Source: Calothrix sp. NIES-4105
GTDB taxonomy: Bacteria; Cyanobacteriota; Cyanobacteriia; Cyanobacteriales; Nostocaceae
Length of the DNA stretch: 64,000 nucleotides
NCBI RefSeq assembly: GCF_002368415.1
Contig: NZ_AP018290.1
Coordinates: 434,001 to 498,000 of the forward strand
Reading direction: 5' to 3'
Shown here in pieces: positions 27,295 through 35,651 of this stretch. The notes beneath the pieces were generated by a model. It saw only the letters and a list, made by a program, of their open reading frames with translations. It did no database searches and had not been told where the DNA came from. Made by a program: the position numbers and the translations under genes. Numbering within the stretch: the stretch's first letter is position 1; the number at the start of each line of letters is the position of its first letter.

Positions 27295-27537
27295 ATGCAA
27301 ACAATCGCAACAAAAGTAAACATTAGCGAAGACCACAAATTAACAATTCAGCTACCCGCTAACATTCCTGCGGGTGAGTACGAGGTTGTCTTGGTTTTAA
27401 GCAATTCCTCGCCTCAACCTTCTGTACAAGCATCGATTGCCGAAGCGCAAGCTCTTGTACGTCAATTTGTCCCAGCCGAGCGTTCGCTCGTAGCAGAACT
27501 TATTGATGAGCGTAGAGAGGAAGGTCTGTGTGAGTGA
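27295..27537 (+). CDS. VapB-type antitoxin
   Basis: 80 residues. The first half is a short beta-rich part (ATKVNISEDHKLTIQLPANIPAGEYEVVLVLS), as in many cyanobacterial antitoxins. The C-terminal half is a helical, charged toxin-binding tail (AEAQALVRQFVPAERSLVAELIDERREEG). The PIN-domain toxin gene starts at 27530, overlapping its end by eight bases, the classic antitoxin-toxin order. Since that toxin is broken, the antitoxin may be a leftover or now act alone. Confidence 0.75.
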   Translation: MQTIATKVNISEDHKLTIQLPANIPAGEYEVVLVLSNSSPQPSVQASIAEAQALVRQFVPAERSLVAELIDERREEGLCE

Positions 27538-27862
27538 GGTAGTTTTAGATGCTTCTGCTGTTTTAGCTCCTCTTAAGCAGGAAACAGGTAGCGAGCAAGT
27601 AGCTCACTATATACCACATACCACAAGCAGCAATTAGTTCTGTAAATTATTCAGAAGTTGTCGCTAAACTGGCAGACGCTGGTGTACCTGAATTAACAAT
27701 TAAAAAAATTCTCGGTAATCTAAATCTTGAAGTTATTGCTTTTGATTCAGAGCAAGCAGTAAAAGCAGGAATGCTTAGACCTTTAACAAAGATTTTTGGG
27801 TTATCGTTTGGAGATAGGGCTTGTTTGGGGTTAGGGCTTTTTCTTAGTCAACCAGTTATACC
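27530..27862 (+). pseudogene. VapC PIN-domain toxin, frameshifted and 3'-truncated
   Basis: Starting at GTG 27530 it reads SEVVLDASAVLAPL (first PIN acidic residue) and continues to AHYIPH, then stops. A seven-base tandem duplication (ATACCAC twice, 27611-27624) causes the frameshift. Removing one copy restores YIPQAAISSVNYSEVVAKLADAG and onward to LSFGDRACLGLGLF, the conserved late PIN motif. After LSQPV the homology ends at the junction with the truncated Cmr4 gene on the other strand, losing the last ~30 residues. The toxin is therefore inactive by two independent lesions. Confidence 0.8.
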
Positions 27863-28073
27863 AATATTTTGCTTCAGCTTCGCCATCAACTTGACGCATA
27901 TCTGCATGAAAGCGACCACGTATTGAACTACCGGGTATCATCCCTGTTTGTGTAAACTGGTCACGAAACACCAAGTTTAAATTTCCTGCTTCTTCTCCTG
28001 CTGTGGCGCCGACATGGAGGGGTGATAAAGTTTCAATAGTACCGTAAGCTTGTTTATATATATTAGACAACAT
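27831..28073 (-). pseudogene. cmr4: Truncated Cmr4 (type III-B CRISPR RAMP, Cas7 group)
   Basis: Only about 70 residues of family sequence remain: an N-terminal RAMP strand (YGTIETLSPLHVG), RDQFTQTGMIPGSSIRGRFHADMRQVDG, then a short foreign tail (NWLTKKKP) before the stop. Full Cmr4, the backbone subunit with the RNA-cutting Asp, is about four times longer. The break coincides with the truncated end of the VapC gene from the opposite strand, so a single deletion probably joined the two. The Cmr3 stop meets its start directly (28073). Confidence 0.8.
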
Positions 28074-29116
28074 TAAGCAACTCCTTTAATTGTAATTGGT
28101 AATGACAAACCACATCCTACCCGTTGTAAGCTGTATCCTTCGCTAGGAAACCAATCAATATCCCAATTCCACCAAGATTTATTGAGTGGAGTGTCTAATA
28201 CATAAACACTACCAGGTGGAACTGCGTATCTACCTCGTCCAAGTTGACCCTTTGCACGGTAGCGATAAGGAACAGGTTTATCAGTTAACATCTTGATATT
28301 ATCTTTAGGAAAACTTTCTTGTTGTGGGTAGCGAAAAGAGAACCGTGTTGAACCCCAAATTCCTGGTGTAATTAATGCAAACGAACGCTCTATAGGTAGA
28401 TTTAAGAGTTCGAGAACATCTGTTAATGTAATTTCTTCGCATTCAACTTCGACTAAATGATTTTCTCCTCCGAACCGATACCACCCATTTTCTATGGAAT
28501 AATTAGAAAGATAAACAATACAAATATCTTCGGGTATTTGCACCGAGTTTTCAATAAATAAACCATCTTTTGGCTTGACGCATCTTTGGTTTGATTCTAA
28601 GCTAGGGTGAAGCATAGAAAAAAATTTCCAAGGATTAGTAGCAACCGACTCATTCGCTTTAAGAATATCTGCTGAGTCTTGCCAAGCGGTAATTCTTTGC
28701 CATTGATAGTCTGGTTCAATCTTTTGAGAAGAATCTTCGTCTCCGCTCTCTTGACTTTCCAGAACAAAATTATTATCTTTAAACACCCATTCATCTACAC
28801 CTTTGTTACTAATAATCTTTGTCCAAGGAATAGGAACGTAAAAGTTTTCCTTATCATTATCGTTTGTAGTCCAAAAGGGGCCAGCAACACACAGATTGTT
28901 GCGTAACTCTTCTTGAGTAAACCTTTTCTGAATTTTATTAACACCTAATATCAAGCCAGATAATGTGGAAGCTTCAGGAGGAAACTTTGCACCCGAACGA
29001 CCAACTAAGTTTTCTGGAAAAAGAAAAGCTCCTCTACTTCCATACATCATTCCCAAAGGATGAATATAGTATATATATTTGAAATTATTTACTGGTTGTT
29101 TGAGCATAAATACCAT
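28073..29116 (-). CDS. cmr3: Cmr3 (type III-B CRISPR, Cas5 group)
   Basis: 347 residues, apparently intact. Typical Cmr3 features are YYIHPLGMMYGSRGAFLFPENLVGRSG, FPPEASTLSGLILG, PGIWGSTRFSF and the glycine-rich YRYRAKGQLGRGRYAVPPGSVYVL. In type III-B complexes Cmr3 binds the crRNA 5' handle and pairs with Cmr2. Here its partners are damaged (Cmr2 frameshifted, Cmr4 truncated) and Cmr1, Cmr5, Cmr6 and a CRISPR array are not in view, so it is unlikely to work locally. Start at 29116, or the internal ATG at 29107; both overlap the Cmr2 end. Confidence 0.88.
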   Translation of the reverse strand: MVFMLKQPVNNFKYIYYIHPLGMMYGSRGAFLFPENLVGRSGAKFPPEASTLSGLILGVNKIQKRFTQEELRNNLCVAGPFWTTNDNDKENFYVPIPWTKIISNKGVDEWVFKDNNFVLESQESGDEDSSQKIEPDYQWQRITAWQDSADILKANESVATNPWKFFSMLHPSLESNQRCVKPKDGLFIENSVQIPEDICIVYLSNYSIENGWYRFGGENHLVEVECEEITLTDVLELLNLPIERSFALITPGIWGSTRFSFRYPQQESFPKDNIKMLTDKPVPYRYRAKGQLGRGRYAVPPGSVYVLDTPLNKSWWNWDIDWFPSEGYSLQRVGCGLSLPITIKGVA

Positions 29117-30752
29117 CCGACTTGAATTAAATTACATATCCATTCCATCGTTGCTTGCGCGCGTTCAAAAGCATCTGCATCATCGCTAAAACCAACTAGA
29201 TGTTGAGTTGCCTCATAATTAAGTAATTCATTCTCAATTCCGGGAAAGTAAATATTCAGAAACTGGATAGCGAACTCGGTATCAAAAGTATCTTGGTCAA
29301 GTTTGAATGCATGACGTGCGGTTAATTGTGATAAATCAGTATATATATGGCTCCAATTTGGTTGCAATTCTTGATTAAAATTACTTGCTTGCCATTTTGC
29401 ATATGTTTTATAATATCTATCACGATACTCTCGTAAAATACTTAATTTATCCCAAGGACAAGTCCACTCAACATACTGACCGCTGTTAAATAAAACTCTA
29501 ATTGTAACTCGATGGCACCCTAAAGATTTAGCGACCTTTTCAGCTTCTCGACAGTGTTGTAATACATCTCGTTGAGGTACACTATGAGCAGCCCATATAA
29601 ACCCAACACTAACACCTAAAATTTTCCCGTCTTCTTTTAACTGTCCATGTTCTTGCCATTGGTTAGGAAAATCTATCAACCAATCGAGTGCAGCTTGCGG
29701 ATGAATTGGCACCTGATTTTTGTCACTATAAATAACTCCTAAAAAATCATCACCACCTGCATAAATTACTCTACCTAGCTTTTGGACATTGAAAAAATCA
29801 TTACTAAAATTATCACCCCAATCACGCATTGCCTTACTAAAGTTTTTAATTGCCTCATCATTATTATCTAACCGCGATAAATACTTTAAATGTTCACCAA
29901 CCTTATCACCATCCCCCATGAACCAACCAGTCCAACGTCCCTTATCTTGCTCAGTTATCGTTTCTGGGCGCCGATAAATATCCTTAAAACCCTCCTCAAG
30001 CGGAGTCATACCAAGACGTTCGGCAATATTATCTCTAGTAACAAGCCTTTTAACTAGCTCAGGAATGCTTAATTTCTCATTCTTCGCAACAAATGTACCT
30101 TCCGGTTCTTTGTCAAGAGACTTATATTCCAACACACAAGCAAGACTTTTATAAAACGCCTTAATATCTGTATCTTCATCACCCCATCTACATTTATTTG
30201 GATCCCTTGTTGTGGCACCAATACCCGGAAACGCAATACCATCAGTACCAGTTAAACTAGAACTTTCCCCTATCCAATTACCGCAGTCCAAGCACGAGAA
30301 AGCTTGCGAGTTTCCAAATCTTGAAGCGCTTTAGGTATAGTTTCCCCCTCTCCCCAAAACACCTCCCAAGCGTGGTTCCCCCAATTTGCCCATTCTCTAT
30401 CCCAGCAATATTTTTGAGATAGTATATCTTCTCGTAAATTCCTTTCTATCCAAGTTTGGCACTCATTTAATACAAGTTTCCACGCTTGAGTCAAAGCATT
30501 ACGAGCTTGTTTTTCACCAAACCGACCCTTAATTAAGATACGGTTTGGCATCCCCTTATCTACACTAATTGTTGCTGGTGAAATTACTTCTGCTGTTTTG
30601 TCCGCCTCTAATGCTACCTGCTGACTTAAGTATGAGAGAATTTGCGAGGCGCCGTATAAATCTCGTAATTTCCTAGATTTTTCAATAGTTGCTTGGACAG
30701 GCGCAAAAGTGAACGCAGTGTATATTGGTTCATCAGCCATACTCTTACTCAA
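29089..30752 (-). pseudogene. cmr2: Cmr2/Cas10 with a frameshift (two open frames)
   Basis: The first frame (30752-30270, 160 codons) carries the Cas10 N-terminal pattern YTAFTFAPVQATIEKSRKLRDLYGASQILS. It ends at TRKLSRAWTAVIG. The second (to 29089) resumes with NWIGESSSLTGTDGIAFPG and contains the palm-domain motif YAGGDDFLGV, the cyclase site that makes cyclic oligoadenylates. A one-base change near 30282 (-1 frame) separates them. No HD nuclease domain precedes the palm in either frame. Either the gene is broken, or it is expressed by programmed -1 slippage; no convincing slippery heptamer was seen, so inactivation is favoured. Confidence 0.85.
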
Positions 30753-31225
30753 ATGGGTTTATAGTTTAAACTGATACTCAGCATGAAAAAATAGTATAAC
30801 AAGCTACTAGATAGCCTGCTAAAGTACTGATTTTTTTAAGGTGTCTAAACAAAAGACAAAGTAATAAGAACAACGTTGTCGGTCATCCGCTTAATAAACA
30901 TACTCGCAGATATTACTCCAACCGTGGCGCCGACTTATGCGAATGAGGGGATTGTAGGTAATTCTGGGGTGTTGTATATAGCGTACATTTGTATTGTGAT
31001 TACGACAGGCGCCAACACACCAAAATTAATGACACGAACCAGTACTGGTCTGTGTCAATAGTTTTGGTAGGTTCACTTCTTAAAAATTCTTCCTTTGTGT
31101 CCTTTGTGCCTTTGTGGTTCAATTTTCCTACCTCCCAAAACTTTTGACATGGAGTAGTACTCTGTGTCATTAATTTTGATGGTTACAAGGTGTGATATTA
31201 AGATGTTGTCGGAGATCGAGAGAGG
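30753..31225. repeat. Repeat-rich spacer with an ACTAGT-family element
   Basis: It separates Cmr2 from the ubiquitin-like operon. It holds palindromic junctions at 31020-31068 and 31133-31179 with arms like CCAAAATTAATGACA and TGTGTCATTAATTTTG. Between them is CACAAAG-type cargo that is the reverse complement of the cargo at 16905-16957. A lone half arm lies near 30958-30974. No gene was seen; an open frame at 30876-31061 is not convincing. Confidence 0.7.
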
Positions 31226-32611
31226 TTATATATCTGCTTCTGTCTCAACTTCCAAGCCATCAAACTGGGAACAAAAATAGCAATCAGGTGTTTCTAAATA
31301 CTTTGTATCTGTTTGATGCCAAGTCGAATTAGGAAATTCATAAATCCAATCAATTCCAGTGTCTACATTCAGAAAACCGCTCACTATTCCATGAACTACC
31401 CCAACTCCTGTACTGGCACAGATACTATTTAACCAAAAAACTGCTGGGTCGTTCACTCCTTCTAAGTAACCCGCACGGTGTACCATTTGATTGATTTGTA
31501 TTGGTGCAGATTCGACGGCAGCTTTTTGTAGACTAATGATATTGCCACACATTAAACACCAACCACCCCCCAAGGGAGGAACGGTTACACGACAAAACAT
31601 TCGTGGTGTGTTGTTTGTTGGATTAATGTCTATATGCGTACCAAGACAAATTAAAGGACGCATGTATTCTAGTGCTAATTCTTGAGCTTGTTTGCGAGAA
31701 AGGTGATTATCTGTTGCCACCACAATTAAATCTGATGTTGCTATTTCAGCTTTGGCCATTTCATGATTGATTGGTGCTGGTATCGTATTGACACAGGAAC
31801 CTGTTTGATAAATTTTTTTTATTAGAGATTTGACATAATCAACCTTATTCCAGTGCTGCTCAACCATTTTGTGTGTGGCGCCTGACATTCGGTTCAAATT
31901 TACTAGTTCCAATTGGTCAGGGTCAACCAATGTCCAATTTTTAACACCTAACCTACCCAATGATTCAGCAAAAACAGAGCCAATACCACCGCAACCAATG
32001 AGGCAAACTCTTAGTTGATTGAGTTGTTTTTGGCAGATTTCGCCAAATATTTTTTGTCTAGTAAACATGATTTCACTGTGCTGTTCAAGATTTTTATGTA
32101 TATCTAAGAATGAGTGGGAAAAATTAACGCTATAACAATTTTTACCTTTTCTATCCCAGATACGGAATTGACCCTGTTGTAATGATTGATTAAATACTCC
32201 AGAGATTAAACGAGGTTTTTGTGAAAAGTGCTTGCTCAGAAAAAGAGCATATTCAGATTCATAATAATCATCCACCGAAGAAAATTCAGGTGCCATTTCG
32301 CCAACGTGAGTATGAATATGAACAACATGTAAACCAGCTTGAAGGTATTTTTCCAATAAATAAGAATGGAATTTTTGTGTTAATACAAGTCCACTTGTAG
32401 ATTGCATTTCATAGCAATCTTGTAAAGGAACAATCCAAGCTTTGGGAATATAACGAATTTTTATTTTTGATATTTGATGGCGTTTGCAAAAGAAGAAACC
32501 AATAACTTCTTCGTTAAAATTTCGGCAATCTAACATGTTGTTACAGAACTCCTGCCACATTTTTGGTGGGATGTGTAGGAAATATTCAACTAAATTGTTT
32601 TGATGTGTCAT
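31226..32611 (-). CDS. JAB-E1 fusion (ubiquitin-like deconjugase plus ThiF/E1 activating enzyme)
   Basis: 461 residues in two parts. Residues ~1-190 form a JAB/MPN metalloprotease domain with the JAMM motif visible: Glu34 or Glu35 (NEEVIGFFF), then HTH (His100, His102) and SSVDD (Asp114). Residues ~195-440 form a ThiF/E1 adenylation domain: GCGGIGS (206-212), LVDPDQ (Asp230) and LNRM (Arg241). CxxC pairs at 352-355 and 444-447 probably bind zinc. E1 enzymes adenylate the C-terminal Gly of ubiquitin-like proteins and JAB enzymes trim or remove them. Genes for an E2-like protein and a Gly-ending Ub-like protein lie directly upstream on the same strand. The fusion joins the making and removal functions in one chain. 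Confidence 0.9.
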   Translation of the reverse strand: MTHQNNLVEYFLHIPPKMWQEFCNNMLDCRNFNEEVIGFFFCKRHQISKIKIRYIPKAWIVPLQDCYEMQSTSGLVLTQKFHSYLLEKYLQAGLHVVHIHTHVGEMAPEFSSVDDYYESEYALFLSKHFSQKPRLISGVFNQSLQQGQFRIWDRKGKNCYSVNFSHSFLDIHKNLEQHSEIMFTRQKIFGEICQKQLNQLRVCLIGCGGIGSVFAESLGRLGVKNWTLVDPDQLELVNLNRMSGATHKMVEQHWNKVDYVKSLIKKIYQTGSCVNTIPAPINHEMAKAEIATSDLIVVATDNHLSRKQAQELALEYMRPLICLGTHIDINPTNNTPRMFCRVTVPPLGGGWCLMCGNIISLQKAAVESAPIQINQMVHRAGYLEGVNDPAVFWLNSICASTGVGVVHGIVSGFLNVDTGIDWIYEFPNSTWHQTDTKYLETPDCYFCSQFDGLEVETEADI

Positions 32612-32743
32612 AGGTGCTGTAAATTGAGAATAAAGATTGAGATATTGATAAGAAAACCTAACCCCCCAACCTCTTTACCTATAAGGAAATGGGGAGGTAA
32701 ATCTTACTACCCTCTGCTTGTAGGAGAGGGGTCGGGGGAGAGG
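32612..32743. repeat. Spacer with pyrimidine/purine repeat
   Basis: The only sizeable gap in the ubiquitin-like operon, between E2-like and JAB-E1 genes. It carries a GAGGTAAA..CCTCT-rich repeat with TTGTAGGAGAGGGG, a common cyanobacterial dispersed sequence, probably inserted here. It might form a hairpin that lowers JAB-E1 expression. Confidence 0.5.
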
Positions 32744-33229
32744 TTAATCATCGCTATTAATTGCGTAACGCGCGGTTACAAATAGCGTCGCCAAATTATG
32801 TCCTTTATCAACTTGATTACTTGGTTTCCATGAATTTAACCATACTTCTCTGCTAAATCCTCCTCCTAGTCCCACGCAATACCAATACCATCCTTCATCA
32901 CTTAAAAAAGGGGCGCCGTAATAGCTCTGTCTGGTAAAATGATGATCTCCTTCCCCGGTTGTGTTCCAAGGGTAGTTGAGGTAACAACCAATAGGAGGTA
33001 GTTGAGGATATTTTGGTGGTAATAAAAACAAAATATCAGTGTTAGAAACCGTAAACTTTTGAGAAGATAACGGCATACCTTTAACTAAAATCGCGGTATA
33101 TTTTACATTCTCAACTGTTTTATTCCCAACAACAACATTTTTGGCGGCTTTTTCCAAAAGTTTAAGCTCTTCTATTAATCTAGAAGTTGGTTGAAATTCA
33201 GATTTGTCTTGACTAATTGTAATTGCCAT
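32744..33229 (-). CDS. E2-like ubiquitin-conjugating enzyme (prokaryotic E2 family)
   Basis: 161 residues resembling the compact prokaryotic E2/UBC proteins: the UBC core strand DILFLLPPKYPQLPP, then GCYLNYPW, a HHF stretch (His96-His97) and GWYWYCVG, ending in WKPSNQVDKGHNLATLF, the W-P..D-L-T helix typical of such E2s. Two cysteines could be the thioester site, Cys82 and Cys118; neither sits in a canonical eukaryotic HPN-C context, so the choice is open. The gene starts 59 bases after the Ub-like stop and is followed by JAB-E1. Function as a carrier between E1 and target is inferred from family and context. Confidence 0.82.
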   Translation of the reverse strand: MAITISQDKSEFQPTSRLIEELKLLEKAAKNVVVGNKTVENVKYTAILVKGMPLSSQKFTVSNTDILFLLPPKYPQLPPIGCYLNYPWNTTGEGDHHFTRQSYYGAPFLSDEGWYWYCVGLGGGFSREVWLNSWKPSNQVDKGHNLATLFVTARYAINSDD

Positions 33230-33288
33230 ACTTTACCTACACAAAATTTTAAATTATCAAGGCGCCAAAAATCGTATCTCTACATTTT

Positions 33289-33486
33289 TTACCCTTTGAC
33301 AATTTTAGGTACACTCCAGACCTTTGAACCTTCTTTCAGCGCTTCGTTATTTTTCAATGGTCGAGTTCCACCGAAACCTTCTTCCATCACATCATCATTA
33401 CCAATTTCTGGTAACTTTTTTCTCAACTGTTCTACTGTTATACCTTGTGGTAAATCTACCAATTTGCCGTTAATAACTGCTCTCAT
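33289..33486 (-). CDS. Ubiquitin-like modifier ending in a C-terminal glycine
   Basis: 65 residues with the beta-grasp pattern: strand MRAVINGKLVDLP, a helix ITVEQLRKKLPEI, then the strands GTRPLKNNEALKEGSKVWSVPKIVKG. The protein ends at a single Gly65 without any extension, the form an E1 can adenylate without prior processing. A strong ribosome-binding site (AAGGAGATGAA) lies just before the ATG, consistent with high expression of a modifier. It sits between a small membrane protein gene and the E2-like gene. Identity as a Ub-like protein rests on size, fold pattern, C-terminal Gly and operon partners rather than sequence identity. Confidence 0.8.
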   Translation of the reverse strand: MRAVINGKLVDLPQGITVEQLRKKLPEIGNDDVMEEGFGGTRPLKNNEALKEGSKVWSVPKIVKG

Positions 33487-33513
33487 TTCATCTCCTTTTG
33501 ATCTAGGGCTTTT

Positions 33514-33792
33514 TTATTGCAGAGTTGGTTGAGTAATTACTGAATTGGCTGGTTGAGTTGGCGCCTGATTATTAGTATTAAACGAAAACCATAAATAAGC
33601 CAATCCAATCAGACCGCAAATATTAATCACGATAAATTGAATAAACTGTCTAGTAATAGATTCTTCTAGAAGAATACATCTTTTCTCCAGTTTAATAAGG
33701 TGATTGTTGATTGCATTAATTTCGTGCAAATACTTTATATTTTGTTGGCTAATATCTGCAAATTGTGCCTCCAAATCTTGATGATTTTGCAT
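33514..33792 (-). CDS. Small coiled-coil membrane protein, first gene of the Ub-like operon
   Basis: 92 residues: a coiled-coil N-terminus (about 5-47: QDLEAQFADISQQ, then INNHLIKLEKRCILLEES), one transmembrane segment (about 49-71: FIQFIVINICGLIGLAYLWFSF) and a short Gln/Pro/Thr tail. It has no known family. It precedes the Ub-like gene by 27 bases and shares its direction, so it is probably co-expressed. It could be a membrane anchor or target of modification; there is no sequence proof. Confidence 0.6.
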   Translation of the reverse strand: MQNHQDLEAQFADISQQNIKYLHEINAINNHLIKLEKRCILLEESITRQFIQFIVINICGLIGLAYLWFSFNTNNQAPTQPANSVITQPTLQ

Positions 33793-33915
33793 TATATTTG
33801 CAGCGTTATGTTTGAGAGTATCTAACTGTTGCTTGCCTTCAGTAATTAATTTGCCATTATTTGTTAAAACATCATTTTACATCGTTATAGTAATTTACTA
33901 GATTTTGACCGTTTG

Positions 33916-35328
33916 ATGCATTTAATATCCTTAATTTTAGAAAAACCGGGTATTGGTAGCTTACAAGCAGACAAAAGTACGATGCAGGAAATTACTTCAA
34001 CAATGGCAGCATCGCGCGGTTATATTTATGCCTCAGAATCAGCTATAGAACAAGATTTACAATGGCTTGAAGATAATGGTATAATTGCTTCTAATAATAA
34101 ATTTAAACCAATACAAGAAGAAATCAGTTTTTACTAATTGCTCACTTCAACACATTCTTATTCAGATATTGAACCTTTTCAGCGATTAATAGGAATAATT
34201 CGCTTTATACTTCATAACCCCTTTTTACCTAGTAACGAAGGTGGACATCTTCCAACATTAATAAAAGCGCTTCAGCAAGAAGGGATAATTTATGGTGACT
34301 GTTTAGACTCTGTTCGTAAAGATTTTGAAAAAATTCTCAAACCATATCAAATCTTACCTAATTTTACTATGCGTCACGGTTATTTTGCAGGCACAGGGAT
34401 TCTTTCTCAGCAAGAATTGATTAAAGTTTTTGAAATTCTTCAGTCACAAGCAAATAGTTTAGATGACCCAATAGCATTAGAGATTTACCAGACATTCAAA
34501 CAGCGAATGGTACAAACCAAACTGATTGAAACTGATAAACATATATATCCAGTTCGTGCAATTGCCAACCATTCAATTGTTGATGAAAAATATATACATG
34601 ACACAGCTTCATTAAAAAAACTACCATACTTAGAGCAAGCTATACTCAAAGGTGAGTTATTGGAATTAAACCGCTTCGCTAGCGGTGGAAAATATGATGG
34701 AGATGCAAAAAGTTATATTCTTGTCTATCCTCTACAAGTAGTATTTCATAACCTTGGTTGGTATTTAGGATTTGAATGTGTCGAAGGAGAAGAACCAGGA
34801 TTGTTACGATTTGAACGTTTAGACAGATTATTTTTGGGGAACCGACAAAATAAATATCGTTCTCGTCAAGAACAAGAGAAATCATTACGCAAACTGCAAA
34901 AGCTAGTCAAAGGAAGCGCAGGAATATATTTAGGACAAAGCTATATAGACCAAAAGAAATTTTTAAGTCAAGATAAAAGAGAGCGTGCTAAAGTTTGTGA
35001 AACAGTTGAACTATGGTTCTGCGATAGTACATACCGTTTTATCGTCGAAGGAACAAAGCGTTTCACTCATATCAAAATGTCTCGTCCCACATTTCCAGGC
35101 AAAGTAAATCTTCCTGACTCTATATTTTGCTGGGATGAAACAACAGGAGATAAAAACTTTCCTAACCGTTTCCAAGTTCTGTTAACCAAATGGTCTATGC
35201 AAGATTTTGACTTATGGAGATGGATTGTTGGTTTTGGTGGTAACGTTAAAGTTATTACACCACCTGGATTAGTAGAGAAAATCAACAACATAGGTCAAGG
35301 TATTGTTGATGCATATCAACAACATTAG
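33916..35328 (+). CDS. WYL-domain regulator interrupted by an in-frame stop
   Basis: One continuous frame encodes a 73-residue N-terminal helix-turn-helix-like part (SESAIEQDLQWLEDNGII) and a 396-codon part with the WYL domain (LELNRFASGGKYDGDAKSYILVYPLQVVFHNLGWYLGFEC). They are separated only by a TAA stop at 34135; a TTG follows at once and could restart translation. WYL proteins are ligand-sensing regulators that often repress defence genes. This one is divergent from the ubiquitin-like operon, with a spacer of about 120 bases. Either the stop is a mutation that splits the regulator, or both parts are made separately by coupled restart. Confidence 0.72.
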
Positions 35329-35413
35329 CATCGGCGCCAACAATTCAGCTAGTGAGTGAAGCACACATCGTTAAAGATAGATGACTATTTGAAATAGCAA
35401 GATTTTTACAGTC

Positions 35414-35472
35414 GGTGCGTAACGCTACAAGTCTTATCACTATGTTCAAATTTTTTCATGGCGTTACGCACC
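35414..35472. repeat. GGTGCGTAACGC palindromic element
   Basis: A 59-base element with perfect 12-base terminal inverted repeats (GGTGCGTAACGC / GCGTTACGCACC) and a loop containing AAGTCTTATCACTA. Similar copies lie at 52492-52552 and 57347-57406, with matched changes in both arms. Confidence 0.8.
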
Positions 35473-35518
35473 CTACGGTTGAATGGCACTTACTTAAGCG
35501 TTTGGAGGCGCCAACTAT

Positions 35519-35532
35519 ACTGTCTGGACGGT
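35519..35532. promoter_or_regulatory. Operator-like palindrome upstream of TetR gene (site 1)
   Basis: ACTGTCTGGACGGT is a near-palindrome of half-site ACYGTCY, about 120 bases upstream of the TetR start. A related half-site (ACCAGACGGT) lies at 35552-35561. Probably a TetR-family binding region. Confidence 0.5.
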
Positions 35533-35577
35533 TTATATATTTACTGTACCAACCAGACGGTAAGATGTCAACAAAAA

Positions 35578-35597
35578 ACCGTCCGTATGGTATAGTA
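35578..35597 (+). promoter_or_regulatory. Operator/promoter element upstream of TetR gene (site 2)
   Basis: ACCGTCCGTATGGTATAGTA combines an ACCGTC half-site, an ATGGT reverse half and a TATAGT -10 box, 55 bases upstream of the TetR ATG. Nearly the same arrangement (ACCGTCTAGATGGTATAGTA) occurs upstream of the AI-2E transporter gene, read on its strand. Shared control by this TetR is inferred. Confidence 0.6.
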
Positions 35598-35651
35598 TGT
35601 ATATACGAGCAATATATGCTAGTAAAAACAATAGTTTCGCGCTCTCGGTTT

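Noticed and set aside
30262-30300. Programmed -1 frameshift to express full Cmr2
   Set aside because: No slippery heptamer or clear following stem was seen by eye, and the neighbouring Cmr4 is truncated, so inactivation is more likely.
27000-31225. Search for a CRISPR array near the Cmr genes
   Set aside because: No 30-40 base direct repeats at regular spacing were found in the Cmr surroundings or elsewhere in the window.
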